A stretch of 53,960 bases of DNA from Bryobacterales bacterium (GTDB taxonomy: Bacteria; Acidobacteriota; Terriglobia; Bryobacterales; Bryobacteraceae): assembly GCA_003136675.1 (NCBI GenBank), contig PLFE01000054.1:5561-59520 (forward strand). Reading direction: 5' to 3'. Each line of letters starts with the position of its first letter. The first letter of the stretch is position 1. Positions 42,289-50,540 of this stretch are shown here, one piece after another. A model generated the notes under the pieces. That model did no database searches. It was not told the DNA's origin and saw nothing but the letters and a program-made list of their open reading frames with translations. Made by a program: the position numbers and the translations under genes.

Positions 42289-42825
42289 CTATCGAGCAAG
42301 CGTCTTTTTTACTTCTTCAATCTGACCCATATGCCGTCTGCGGTGGCATGAGCAGACGAGCAGCCATTGGTAGCCGTCTAACTTCTTGAGTATGGGGTGT
42401 TCGCGAAACCGACCGCGTAGCAGTTCCGGATTCCGTGAGGCCGCGTCTGTCAGGCTCTTCTGAGCCGCCCGGAAGCCTGGATAGAATTCGCCTGCGCTGC
42501 TCAATTTTCCAGTGGGCAGAACCTGCGGGGGCGCTTGAATTTTCGTTTCTCTCTGCTCCGCTACTCTGATCACCAACTGATCTTTGCGGGCGCAATGCTC
42601 CAGGTCGTAATGCTCTTCCGGCCACTCCTCAAATTTGGCACATAGCTGGACGACGATTCCGTCGATCATGAGGACGTGCTCGGCAATTTCGGCGATGCTC
42701 CACGCGTCCGGTGCGGGGCGGGTGGTCCAGTGGGCTGGATCGGCGCTTGCAATCGCCGTCTCGAAGTCGGCCGCGCTTTGGGCGAGATGGTGAATCAGGA
42801 ACTGCTGCTTTTCCGGTTCCAGCAT
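42289..42825 (-). CDS. DinB-like metal-binding four-helix protein
   Basis: 178 residues. The first helix is KQQFLIHHLAQSAADFETAI, followed by DAWSIAEIAEHVLMIDG, which carries a putative metal His. Near the end, LLVCSCHRRRHMGQIEEVKK supplies further His ligands. DinB-superfamily members are often thiol-S-transferases acting with bacillithiol or related thiols, which is interesting because a YpdA gene is close by; the substrate is unknown. It follows the VOC gene by 11 bases on the same strand. Confidence 0.8.
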   Translation of the reverse strand: MLEPEKQQFLIHHLAQSAADFETAIASADPAHWTTRPAPDAWSIAEIAEHVLMIDGIVVQLCAKFEEWPEEHYDLEHCARKDQLVIRVAEQRETKIQAPPQVLPTGKLSSAGEFYPGFRAAQKSLTDAASRNPELLRGRFREHPILKKLDGYQWLLVCSCHRRRHMGQIEEVKKTLAR

Positions 42826-42836
42826 GGATGGTCTTC

Positions 42837-43154
42837 TTAGGCGGCCGGCATGGACGCGCTGGCCAGAATCTCGACGGCGTTTCCTCCCGGGTCGTTGACG
42901 TAGCAGGAACGGGTTCCGTCTCGGTGAGTTTTCAACTGGCCGAACCGCTCTGCCTCATCACTGACCAAACCAATGTGAGCCGGGTGCTGTTCCGGGATTA
43001 CCAGCGCGAGGCGGATGTTGGCAAAGCCCAGAAGCGCCCATGTTTCGTCCTGATAGCGTACATCACATTGAAACGTGCGGGTGTACCATTCGACAGATTC
43101 GGCGATATTTCGCACAGGTATGGCGACATGGTCGATTAAATCGAGCTTGCTCAT
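42837..43154 (-). CDS. Small VOC/glyoxalase-family protein
   Basis: 105 residues, a single VOC module: DLIDHVAIPVRNIAESVEWY at the start, ALVIPEQHPAHIGLVSD in the middle, and YVNDPGGNAVEILAS at the end. The His and Glu metal ligands are plausible in HVAIPV and VEIL. It heads a two-gene unit with the DinB-like protein. Glyoxalase, antibiotic-resistance or epimerase functions are all possible. Confidence 0.82.
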   Translation of the reverse strand: MSKLDLIDHVAIPVRNIAESVEWYTRTFQCDVRYQDETWALLGFANIRLALVIPEQHPAHIGLVSDEAERFGQLKTHRDGTRSCYVNDPGGNAVEILASASMPAA

Positions 43155-43191
43155 GGGACCATTATCGTTCTACCTTTAATCCGGAGGCAGG

Positions 43192-44601
43192 ATGAACGCC
43201 AAAGAAGTACTCTTATTTGCCAGGGAGCATGGGGCGCGCCAAGTGGACGTGCGGTTCACCGACATACCGGGCCTGCAGCACCACATCACGTATCCAATCA
43301 GCGAATTGAACGAGGATTCTTTCTCGGACGGGTTCGGCATCGATGGCTCCAGCATTCGCGGGTGGGCGGCCATCAATGAAAGCGACATGCTGTTGATTCC
43401 CGACCCTGGGACGGCGCTGATGGACCCTTTTTATGAAATCCCGACGCTGGTGATGCTGGGCGACGTGAAGGATCCGATCACCAAGCAGAACTACGAGCGG
43501 GACCCGCGGTGGATTGCGGCAAAGGCGGAGTTGTTTCTAGCGAACTCGGGGGTGGGCGATACGGCCTATTTCGGCGCGGAAGCCGAGTTCTTCGTGTTCG
43601 ATAACGTGAGCTTCGACCAGAACGCGCACTCGGGATTTTACTTTATCGATGCCGAGGAAGGGCGATGGAACTCCGGACGCAAGGACAACAATCTGGGCTA
43701 CCGGCCGCGCTATAAGGAAGGCTATTTTCCGGTGCCGCCGACCGATCATTACCAGGATCTGCGGGCCGAGATGGTGGAGACGATGGTGAAGTGTGGACTC
43801 CACATCGAGTGCCACCATCACGAAGTGGCGACGGGCGGACAGTGCGAAATCGATCAACGCTTTAATACGCTGCTGAAATCCGCCGACAACATGATGCTTT
43901 ACAAGTACATTGTGCGGAATGTGGCCGCGCAATACGGCAAGACGGTCACTTTCATGCCAAAGCCGCTGTTTGGAGATAACGGCAGCGGAATGCACACACA
44001 CCAAAGCATCTGGAAGGAGGGTCAGCCTTTATTCGCGGGCGATCTCTATGCCGGGCTGAGCCAGATGGCACTCTACTACATCGGGGGACTGTTGAAGCAT
44101 GCGCGCGCTCTCTCCGCGATCATCGCGCCGACGACCAACAGCTATAAGAGGCTGGTGCCGGGATATGAAGCGCCGGTGAACCTGGCTTACTCGCGGCGGA
44201 ACCGTTCCGCGGCATGCCGCATTCCGATGTATTCGGCGAGCCCGAAAGCCAAACGCGTGGAGTTTCGGCCGCCGGACCCGTCGTCAAATCCATACATGGC
44301 ATTTGCGGCAATGCTGATGGCGGGCCTTGATGGAGTGGCCAACAAGGTTGAGCCACGCGAGCCGCTGGATAAGGATATTTACGACCTGACGCCGGAAGAA
44401 ATGAAGAACGTGCCTTCCATGCCGGCCTCGTTAGAGGAGGCTCTGATTTGCCTGGAGGAGGATCACGACTTCCTTCTGAAGGGCGACGTGTTCACGGCCG
44501 AGCTGATTGAAACCTATATTTCGTATAAGCGAAAGTATGAAGCGGATGCGGTACGCCTGCGGCCGCATCCGTATGAGTTCTCGCTTTATTACGATATTTA
44601 G
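43192..44601 (+). CDS. glnA: Glutamine synthetase type I
   Basis: 469 residues, normal for the dodecameric GSI enzyme. GGAGG lies four bases before the ATG. The beta-grasp domain has [14 protein letters not shown] and [12 protein letters not shown]. The catalytic part shows [21 protein letters not shown] and [28 protein letters not shown] corresponds to the adenylylation loop (Tyr) of GSI-beta enzymes, so activity is likely controlled by a GlnE-type adenylyltransferase. No nitrogen regulator gene is adjacent. It is convergent with the gene at 44610. Confidence 0.97.
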   Translation: MNAKEVLLFAREHGARQVDVRFTDIPGLQHHITYPISELNEDSFSDGFGIDGSSIRGWAAINESDMLLIPDPGTALMDPFYEIPTLVMLGDVKDPITKQNYERDPRWIAAKAELFLANSGVGDTAYFGAEAEFFVFDNVSFDQNAHSGFYFIDAEEGRWNSGRKDNNLGYRPRYKEGYFPVPPTDHYQDLRAEMVETMVKCGLHIECHHHEVATGGQCEIDQRFNTLLKSADNMMLYKYIVRNVAAQYGKTVTFMPKPLFGDNGSGMHTHQSIWKEGQPLFAGDLYAGLSQMALYYIGGLLKHARALSAIIAPTTNSYKRLVPGYEAPVNLAYSRRNRSAACRIPMYSASPKAKRVEFRPPDPSSNPYMAFAAMLMAGLDGVANKVEPREPLDKDIYDLTPEEMKNVPSMPASLEEALICLEEDHDFLLKGDVFTAELIETYISYKRKYEADAVRLRPHPYEFSLYYDI

Positions 44602-44609
44602 GGGCGAGC

Positions 44610-45614
44610 TTAGTTTCCGACGAAGATCATGCCGGTGGGCTTCACCAGGTTGGCGATGATGGGGAGCACGGTGCCATCGGTGGGGTCCACTTGCGCGAAC
44701 GCGGTGAGGCTCGCGATGGTCGCGTAGAGGGTGTTCTTGGTGAGCCCCGAGGCGGTGATGGCAATGATCTCGTTGCCTCCGACATCCGCAACGAAGAACG
44801 TTCCGCTGGTGGCGTTGTTATAGAGCAGATCGTTCAACCCGTAAACGTTTGCTCCAATCGCGTTCACGACATTGAGGAAGGAAACGCTTTGGGTTTCACT
44901 TCCCACATTCGAGACGAAGATCAACTGTCCGTCACTGGCGCTGGACATGACGATTTGATTCTTGGTCGGGGTGTTGCGGAGGGCATGCGGGTCGTTTTGA
45001 AGAGTGGGCTGATTGGTGGCGCCGGTGGCGATGTTGGTGCCGGTGGCGTTCATTTCCAGAATGGTTCCGACCTTTAGCGGAGACTTCGCGCTGAGGATTT
45101 GCTGGATGGTGGGATCTGTCGGGTTAACAGGGTTGGCGTAGCTGAGATAGATGTCGGACCCGGAAAAGTCCACGTTCGCGTAGCCGCGGGTGGCGGCTTC
45201 CACAGCAAAGGGGATCGGCGCTCCAGCCACAATTCCGGAACCGGGCTTGATGGTTGTCACAGTGGGAGAGCCACCAGGGTTCTGCATCGCCCAGACCACG
45301 CCACTTGACGAATCCCAACGAAGCCCCTCGACATATCCGGCGACGACGTAAGTATTGAGGACGTTTCCGCTGGTGTCGTACTCGACGATGGTGCTGGAGC
45401 CGCTGGATCCATTCACGGCGGCGGTATTCGCGTAACTTGTCCAGATGTAAGTGCCATCGTAGGTCATCCCCGTGGGAGTGGAGGCGGAAACGGCGGCGCC
45501 TGTCGCGAATACGCTGATGGAGTACGAAGGCTGCGCGGCAGATCCAGTGCCTGCGAGGCCAAGGGCGAGTGCTGCAAACAGCAGCGGGCGGGTAACGGCG
45601 GAGTGTGGAATCAT
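44610..45614 (-). CDS. Secreted beta-propeller-like protein of unknown function
   Basis: 334 residues from the ATG at 45614, chosen because it gives a signal peptide (PLLFAALALGLAGTGSAAQ) and because the longer frame has no plausible secretion start. The mature protein repeats short propeller-like units: GMTYDGTYIWTSY, LRWDSSSGVVWAMQNP, DIYLSYANPVNP, GLNDLLYNNATSGTFFVADV. It is Ser/Thr/Asn/Gly-rich, which fits an exported beta protein. No enzyme motif is evident. Confidence 0.65.
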   Translation of the reverse strand: MIPHSAVTRPLLFAALALGLAGTGSAAQPSYSISVFATGAAVSASTPTGMTYDGTYIWTSYANTAAVNGSSGSSTIVEYDTSGNVLNTYVVAGYVEGLRWDSSSGVVWAMQNPGGSPTVTTIKPGSGIVAGAPIPFAVEAATRGYANVDFSGSDIYLSYANPVNPTDPTIQQILSAKSPLKVGTILEMNATGTNIATGATNQPTLQNDPHALRNTPTKNQIVMSSASDGQLIFVSNVGSETQSVSFLNVVNAIGANVYGLNDLLYNNATSGTFFVADVGGNEIIAITASGLTKNTLYATIASLTAFAQVDPTDGTVLPIIANLVKPTGMIFVGN

Positions 45615-45662
45615 GTCGATTTTCAAAGTAGCTTGAAAGATTATCGCTAAAACAGGACGAGG

Positions 45663-46178
45663 ATGGGGGATTCTAAGGGGATGGGCGGCGGGAGAATTGT
45701 ACAGATTAGTGTTTCGCGGGGAGGCGTGCCGAAGCGCGCCATCGAAGTGGGGCGCGTCCAAGTCACGGGAATCGAAGGAGATTCCTGGGCGCACCCGGAG
45801 TTTCACGGCGGACCCCTGCAGTCGGTACTACTGATCGCGGAAGAAGTACTGGAGAATTTGAGGAAGCAGGGGTTCCCGGTTTTCCCGGGGGCTCTCGGGG
45901 AGAACCTAACGACGCGTGACGTGGACCCGCGGAGTTGGCGGTCCGGTCAGATCTGGAGGGCCGGCTCCGCGCGGGTGGAACTGACGAAGGTGCGGACCCC
46001 ATGCAGCACCATCAAGGTTTACGGTGACACGATTGGGAAGAGGATTTACGATGCGCAGGTGAAAGCGGGCAATCCGGAATCTCCCGTTTGGGGCCACTCC
46101 GGGATGTATGCGCGGGTTCTGTCTGAGGGAATTGTGCGGGCTGGAGACGGGATCGAGCTGGAATCGGATCCCTGTTGA
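45663..46178 (+). CDS. MOSC-domain protein
   Basis: 171 residues. It shows VQISVSRGGVPKRAIEVGRV, GDSWAHPEFHGGPLQSVLLI, GALGENLTTRDVD and LTKVRTPCSTI. The last carries the conserved Cys that coordinates molybdenum cofactor sulfide in YiiM-type MOSC proteins. ATGs at 45663 and 45681 are both possible. It probably handles sulfur transfer or N-hydroxylated compounds. Its stop codon lies inside the outer stem of the multi-hairpin element that follows. Confidence 0.87.
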   Translation: MGDSKGMGGGRIVQISVSRGGVPKRAIEVGRVQVTGIEGDSWAHPEFHGGPLQSVLLIAEEVLENLRKQGFPVFPGALGENLTTRDVDPRSWRSGQIWRAGSARVELTKVRTPCSTIKVYGDTIGKRIYDAQVKAGNPESPVWGHSGMYARVLSEGIVRAGDGIELESDPC

Positions 46179-46325
46179 TAAACCGGGTTGATCAACCGGC
46201 TTGAAAAAGTGCGTCGCGGGGCCACCACAACCCCGCGACGCTGTCGATGCAACGCCTCTCCCCAGAGGCGTGTACCGAATGGAGGCTGGCCGCCAAACCA
46301 GCCTCTCCTGACTTAGGTTTATCAA
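46175..46325. other. Multi-hairpin intergenic element closed by a 10-bp outer stem
   Basis: TTGATAAACC (46175-46184) pairs perfectly with GGTTTATCAA (46316-46325). Inside are a palindrome GGTTGATCAACC (46186-46197) and three hairpins: 11 bp GCGTCGCGGGG/CCCCGCGACGC (46211-46221, 46231-46241); 8 bp ACGCCTCT/AGAGGCGT with a four-base loop (46252-46259, 46264-46271); and 8 bp GAGGCTGG/CCAGCCTC (46282-46289, 46298-46305). No T tract follows, so it is not a normal terminator. It may be a structured RNA or a palindromic repeat family member. Confidence 0.7.
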
Positions 46326-46483
46326 GCCGAAATTGCGCGCGGAGGCAAAGTTTTTGCTATCTCGTTGAAAGCAAAGAAAATAGATTTCTCAAATGATGGT
46401 TACCGTACTATTTTGCGGAAGAACTTTAACGGGGTGTGGTAACTCCCAGGCTGGCGGACTGGTCATTGCTGGTAGAGGTATTC

Positions 46484-46906
46484 ATGTACAAACATTTCAT
46501 TCAGTTCTCCACCGCGGCAGTTCTCGGGTTGGGACTCACCTTGAGCGTCGCTCAGGCACAGGATCAGCAGGCACCGCCGGCCGGACGGCGCGGCGGCCAA
46601 ATGGGCGCGGAACGGCAAATCACGCAGATGCGTCAGCAGTTGAATTTGACTGACGACCAGGTGAGCCAGATTCGTCCTATTCTGGCCGATTCGCAGAAAC
46701 AGATGATGGCGCTGCGGAGCGACACGACAATGTCACAAGACGATCGACGGTCGAAGATGATGAGCATCCGGCAGGATTCCGTGGCGCGCGTCAAGGCGGT
46801 GCTCACCGACGCTCAGAAAGCGCAATACGGCCAGATGATCGAGAAACAGATGCAGGAGCGCCGGGAACACATGGGTGGCAACGGCGGAGCACCTCCGAGT
46901 CAGTAA
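46484..46906 (+). CDS. Spy/CpxP-like periplasmic protein
   Basis: 140 residues from the ATG at 46484, chosen for the signal peptide MYKHFIQFSTAAVLGLGLTL...AQA and an AGAGG-type Shine-Dalgarno close upstream. The mature part is highly charged and helical. LNLTDDQVSQIRPILADSQK and VKAVLTDAQKAQYGQMIEKQ recall the LTxxQ motifs of Spy/CpxP chaperones. A Gly/Arg-rich N-terminal linker and a Met-rich middle (KQMMALRSDTTMSQ) are present. A role in periplasmic protein protection or metal stress is inferred. Confidence 0.78.
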   Translation: MYKHFIQFSTAAVLGLGLTLSVAQAQDQQAPPAGRRGGQMGAERQITQMRQQLNLTDDQVSQIRPILADSQKQMMALRSDTTMSQDDRRSKMMSIRQDSVARVKAVLTDAQKAQYGQMIEKQMQERREHMGGNGGAPPSQ

Positions 46907-46919
46907 ACGCTTGGGTCTG

Positions 46920-47330
46920 TCATTTTTTGCCGGGGCAGTAAGCCGACGGCTTGATGCTTGTCAGTCCGTAGAAGGCTCGCGCGATGTCGTTGGGCGAAAC
47001 CGAAGCTGTCGCGCAAGCGAGTCCGTCGGAATCGTTAGCGCGATGCCAGGAACATAAACATAGCCCTGAAGTTTGTCCGCGCCATTCACAAGGCCGGACA
47101 CAAATCCATCTGTCGCGCGCGCCCGCGCGGTCTAGGCGTCAATCGCTACTGGTCCGCGCGGGCCTGTGCTTCCCGTATCAATCCACGATGCACCGCCGGG
47201 CCGGCCGAGCAGCACAGCGATGATGCCGCAGGCAGATTGTTCGTCGCCATGACGTCTGGCTCAGCCACGCGCGCGATGCGTTCACTCTCGGTGAAGCCGG
47301 AGTCGGCAACCTCATAGAACCATCCGATGA
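46920..47330 (-). pseudogene. Frameshifted remnant of an unidentified gene, C-terminal part
   Basis: Protein-like sequence appears in different minus-strand frames that do not join: ADEFIGWFYEVADSGFTESE near 47330, GFVSGLVNGADKLQGYVYVP near 47080, and a C-terminus SPNDIARAFYGLTSIKPSAY ending at a TGA (46920-46922). Stops interrupt each frame. I cannot identify the family. It belongs to the scar region before tRNA-Ser. Confidence 0.35.
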
Positions 47331-47671
47331 ATTCGTCCGCGCCTTATTGCAAGCGCGGCGGCGGAGTGGTGACGACACGCTTCTTCGCCACCGCGGTTAT
47401 ATTTAGCATTTTTGTCTTTCTAGCGTTTCTACCTCTCCGTTGGTCGATGACCGGCAAGTTGAAGTTTCTTCCCGTTTTCCTCGGAGTGACGTTCGGTTCG
47501 CAGTTCGTTCAGGTCTCCCGTTTTCTTCTTACAACGTTCACCGGGAAGGTTCTCTTCCTGTTTCCAGCACAAGCCCTGCCACAGCGTTACACTTACGCAC
47601 TTGTACCTCTCGCGTGCCTGGTGGCGCTGCTCTACCTCGCCGAGCGTCTTTCCGCTCGCTTCGAAATTTAA
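47327..47671 (+). other. Short hydrophobic frame, possibly a membrane-protein fragment
   Basis: 114 codons with strongly hydrophobic stretches (FFATAVIFSIFVFLAFLPL, YALVPLACLVALLYLAERL). Just downstream, another frame ending near 47842 continues with similar hydrophobic sequence (LAALLSPLTYTPSVLGIA). The two may be pieces of one broken membrane protein. No family recognised. Confidence 0.25.
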
Positions 47672-48036
47672 CCGCGGTAACTGTCTCTAGGAATCCAACA
47701 TGCTTATCTCCCCCTGGCTGCTCTACTATCGCCCCTTACCTATACGCCGTCCGTCCTTGGAATCGCACTGCATTTTGGAATCGCCGTGGCGATCTCAGTT
47801 GGTTGCTGGCGCATCTTTCGAAGGGCCGAACTCTAAACCAGATTTTTGCATTGACGGCATAGCGCTGCCCTCCCACGGTCTTGGCCGCCGGCAGCGCCAT
47901 TTGAACCGTCGCATTCCCCTGGGCGGCCCTGCCTTGAGCCTCTTTACGGCTCGCTGCGATTCAATCTGATAGGCTCTGCGGCTGCATACCCTTGGTCCGC
48001 AGCTCGGTGGTACCACCGGACAGCTTCGGCGGGGTC

Positions 48037-48227
48037 CTGCGACACGCCCGGCGTTGACCTGGTGACGGTGAAGGAACTCCTGGGGTGTTCCAGGATCAGT
48101 AAAACCATCTGAATACGCGCACTCCAATCACGACACGAAGGCGCGCGCGGTGGCCAAGTTGCCGACCTGTGACAAAACTGTGACAGTGGTGCCCCGGAAG
48201 GCGAAAAAGCCCAAAACTGCGATGTGA
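48037..48227 (+). pseudogene. Tyrosine recombinase (integrase) C-terminal relic
   Basis: One frame reads GVDLVTVKELLG from 48050, preceded by CTGCGACAC (LRH-like, 48037). It stops at 48110-48112. The next frame, from 48111, reads EYAHSNHDTKARAVAKL and continues to a TGA at 48225-48227 with a Lys-rich tail. Together they match the catalytic end of phage-type tyrosine recombinases, with the nucleophilic Tyr at 48114-48116. An internal deletion between LRH and GVDL and a frameshift disable it. It lies 40 bases before tRNA-Ser. Confidence 0.65.
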
Positions 48228-48267
48228 CACCCCCCGTAAGATGAAGATATCAGGTAACATAGTTGAT

Positions 48268-48357
48268 GGAGGAATGGCCGAGTGGTTTAAGGCGGCGGTC
48301 TTGAAAACCGTTGACGGGGAAACTTGTCCGGGGGTTCGAATCCCTCTTCCTCCGCCA
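48268..48357 (+). tRNA. serT: tRNA-Ser (anticodon UGA)
   Basis: Acceptor arms GGAGGAA (48268-48274) and TTCCTCC (48347-48353) pair perfectly, with discriminator G and an encoded CCA (48355-48357). The D-arm starts TGGCCGAGTGG. The anticodon stem GCGGT/ACCGT encloses loop CTTGAAA with TGA at 48302-48304. A long variable arm (TTGACGGGGAAACTTGTC) and the T-loop GGTTCGAATCC are typical of serine tRNAs. It decodes UCA and probably other UCN codons. Confidence 0.97.
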
Positions 48358-48412
48358 GAATTGTCTCTCTTTTTGTCAATAATTCGTTGACGAATGCAGT
48401 ATCTTCAAGATC

Positions 48413-49333
48413 GTGGACACGATTTCGCCACAACCCGGTGATCTCGCGCTTGTCCAGCAGCTTTGGATTCTTGCAAAGGCAGAAGCGTGCCAGGTAATGT
48501 CCGATGAGTTCGGGAGTGCGCTCGGGTTGGTGGGCGCAAAGTTCAACTATGGCCTTCCGCCAGTCGCTCATCCGGATGCCGGCCAACGGGCCAGGTTTCT
48601 GCAGTCGCTCCATCTGGAAGACCTTGCTCTGGCTTGCGGATGCGCCCTGGGTCGTGAAGCCGCATGGCAACGGTTTCTTCGGCTCTACCGTGCGCCTCTG
48701 ACGCAGGCCGCCATCGCCATCACAGGCGCCGCCGCGCTGGGCCAGGAACTCGCCGACTCGCTTTACTCCGAACTGTACGGCCTTCGCCAGGTTGATGGGG
48801 TGCGGCGCTCTCCGCTGTCATCTTATTCCGGCCGGGGTTCGCTGCTGGGCTGGCTCCGAACTACCCTGGCGCAGCGTTACGTCGACCATTACCGCCGGAC
48901 GCGCCGTGAAACTTCCATCGACTCACTGGATGTTGCACCCGCGCCGACGCCGATGCCTTCGCCCGTTCCCGCCGAACTCATGCAACTGGCCGATGGCGTT
49001 ACCCGCACGCTCCAGGGCCTCCCGCCGGAGGACCGCTTCCTGCTTTCTTCGTATTTTCTCGATCGCCAAACGCTTCTCCAAATCGCCCGCACGCTTGGCG
49101 TACACGAGGCCACCGTGAGCCGGCGGATTAAACGACTGGCGGCGGATCTCCGCAAACAGCTTCTCGGGAATCTTAGATCCAGCGGACTCAGTGAAGACGC
49201 CGCGGACCAGGCCCTTGGGACGGATCCGCGCGATATCGAAATAAACCTGCGGGGTTTGCTGCAAAATTCTCAAGCCGCATCGTTCTCCGATCAGAAAGCC
49301 TCGAGCCCCGCCGCATTATCCGAAAAATCATGA
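48413..49333 (+). CDS. Sigma-70 family sigma factor, long N-terminus
   Basis: 306 residues from a GTG; an ATG at 48497 is an alternative. The region 2-like part is about 85-165 (RFLRLYRAPLTQAAIAITGA, RGSLLGWLRTTLAQRYVDHY). The region 4-like helix-turn-helix is about 200-245 (LQGLPPEDRFLLSSYFLDRQ, LGVHEATVSRRIKRLAADLR). An ~80-residue N-terminal and a ~60-residue C-terminal extension are unusual for ECF sigma factors. The stop overlaps the next start by four bases (ATGA), so it forms a classic sigma/anti-sigma pair. Confidence 0.88.
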   Translation: MDTISPQPGDLALVQQLWILAKAEACQVMSDEFGSALGLVGAKFNYGLPPVAHPDAGQRARFLQSLHLEDLALACGCALGREAAWQRFLRLYRAPLTQAAIAITGAAALGQELADSLYSELYGLRQVDGVRRSPLSSYSGRGSLLGWLRTTLAQRYVDHYRRTRRETSIDSLDVAPAPTPMPSPVPAELMQLADGVTRTLQGLPPEDRFLLSSYFLDRQTLLQIARTLGVHEATVSRRIKRLAADLRKQLLGNLRSSGLSEDAADQALGTDPRDIEINLRGLLQNSQAASFSDQKASSPAALSEKS

Positions 49334-50469
49334 GTGATCTTCTCCAATTCGGAACCCATCCAGACGCGGACCAGTTGAATGCTTTCATGGAACACGCGCT
49401 GCCCGAACACGAGAGGCAGATAACACTCGCCCATTTGGCCGTGTGTCCCGATTGCCGCGCCGCGGTTGCGCTGTCTGTGCGTGCGACCGAGGTAGGAGAG
49501 GAACGGGAACCGGGCCGGCGGCGGTGGTTTTCGGGCTGGAATCTCGCCTGGGCGGCGGTGCCGGCGTTCGCGGCGCTAGCTATTTTTGTGGTTCGCGTTC
49601 ACCATGGGGACACTCCGATCCAGGTGGCGGAATCGCGCCCGCCCGCGCGACCTGCACCGCTGGCAGACCGGGTTGCGCCGCCAGCAGCCTCGGTTGCCCC
49701 GCCCGCGCGGCTTTCCGCCAGGCCGCTCGCCCCGCGCAAGAAGGCCGCCAGCGCGATTGGCCCGGACAGTGCAGCCGCGAGAAGCGGCGCCGTGGAACTC
49801 CCGAGCGGACTCCCCGTTCTCTCGATGGTTTCAAACGATCACCGGCGGCTGGCCATCGATACCCAACACGCTCTCTTCTCCAGCAACGATGACGGGCAGC
49901 ACTGGCGGGCGGTCGCGCCGCAGTGGCAAGGCCGCGTTGTGAGGATTGCGCTGCAGGCCGCATCGCCCCCGATGGAACTGGGAAGGAACGCTATCGTGAT
50001 AACGGGGAGTTTACCCGAGGCGGCGAAATTCAGGGCGCTGGCCGCGGAGTCTTCGCGAAAACAGCTCGACGGCTCGACGCTCGACGGCGTCGTTACGGAC
50101 CCCAGCGGAGCCGTGATTCCAGGTGTTAAAGTGACGGCTACGGACGCGCGGATACCGCTGGTCCGCAGCGCGGAGACGGACCACGAGGGCCACTACCGGC
50201 TCGACAATCTCGCCCCGGGAAGTTACCAGGTGGAGGCGCAAGCTCCCGGTTTCACGAAGGGGGCTACCTCCGTGGATCTGGCATCTTCGCGGCAAAGCAC
50301 CGCCGATTTCAAACTGTCTGTAGGCGCAGCCACCAGTTCCGTCGAGGTGACGGCGGAGGCCGTCTCCATTCCCGTCGATGCGGTGAACGCGCTTCCCGTA
50401 TTCGAGATCACAACGGATACAGGCGCACATTGGATAAGCGCCGACGGCCAAACGTGGAAGCACAAATAA
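49330..50469 (+). CDS. Transmembrane anti-sigma-like protein with carboxypeptidase-regulatory-like outer domain
   Basis: 379 residues. A cytoplasmic zinc anti-sigma motif HLAVCPDC (H35, C39, C42) is followed by one membrane helix (AWAAVPAFAALAIFVV, about 73-88). A Pro/Ala-rich linker and a region with SSNDDGQHWRAVAPQWQG follow. Then comes a carboxypeptidase-regulatory-like domain (LDGVVTDPSGAVIPGVKVTA, GHYRLDNLAPGSYQVEAQAP) ending SVEVTAEA. A second NNR-like phrase, DTGAHWISADGQTWKHK, closes it. The sigma gene overlaps its start. It probably holds the sigma factor at the membrane until an outer signal arrives (inference). Confidence 0.85.
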   Translation: MSDLLQFGTHPDADQLNAFMEHALPEHERQITLAHLAVCPDCRAAVALSVRATEVGEEREPGRRRWFSGWNLAWAAVPAFAALAIFVVRVHHGDTPIQVAESRPPARPAPLADRVAPPAASVAPPARLSARPLAPRKKAASAIGPDSAAARSGAVELPSGLPVLSMVSNDHRRLAIDTQHALFSSNDDGQHWRAVAPQWQGRVVRIALQAASPPMELGRNAIVITGSLPEAAKFRALAAESSRKQLDGSTLDGVVTDPSGAVIPGVKVTATDARIPLVRSAETDHEGHYRLDNLAPGSYQVEAQAPGFTKGATSVDLASSRQSTADFKLSVGAATSSVEVTAEAVSIPVDAVNALPVFEITTDTGAHWISADGQTWKHK

Positions 50470-50540
50470 AAAGTTCCATTCGTCCTGCAAGTTCCTGAGC
50501 ATGGCGCGTTCTCCGGTCAGATAGACCAAGGAGAATCCGC

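Noticed and set aside
46175..46325. Ordinary Rho-independent terminator for the MOSC gene
   Set aside because: The hairpins are strong, but no T tract follows any of them, and the outer stem closing several hairpins is not terminator-like.
48268..48420. Attachment-site duplication at tRNA-Ser
   Set aside because: No second copy of the tRNA 3' segment was seen upstream or downstream within the window, so an intact att pair cannot be claimed.
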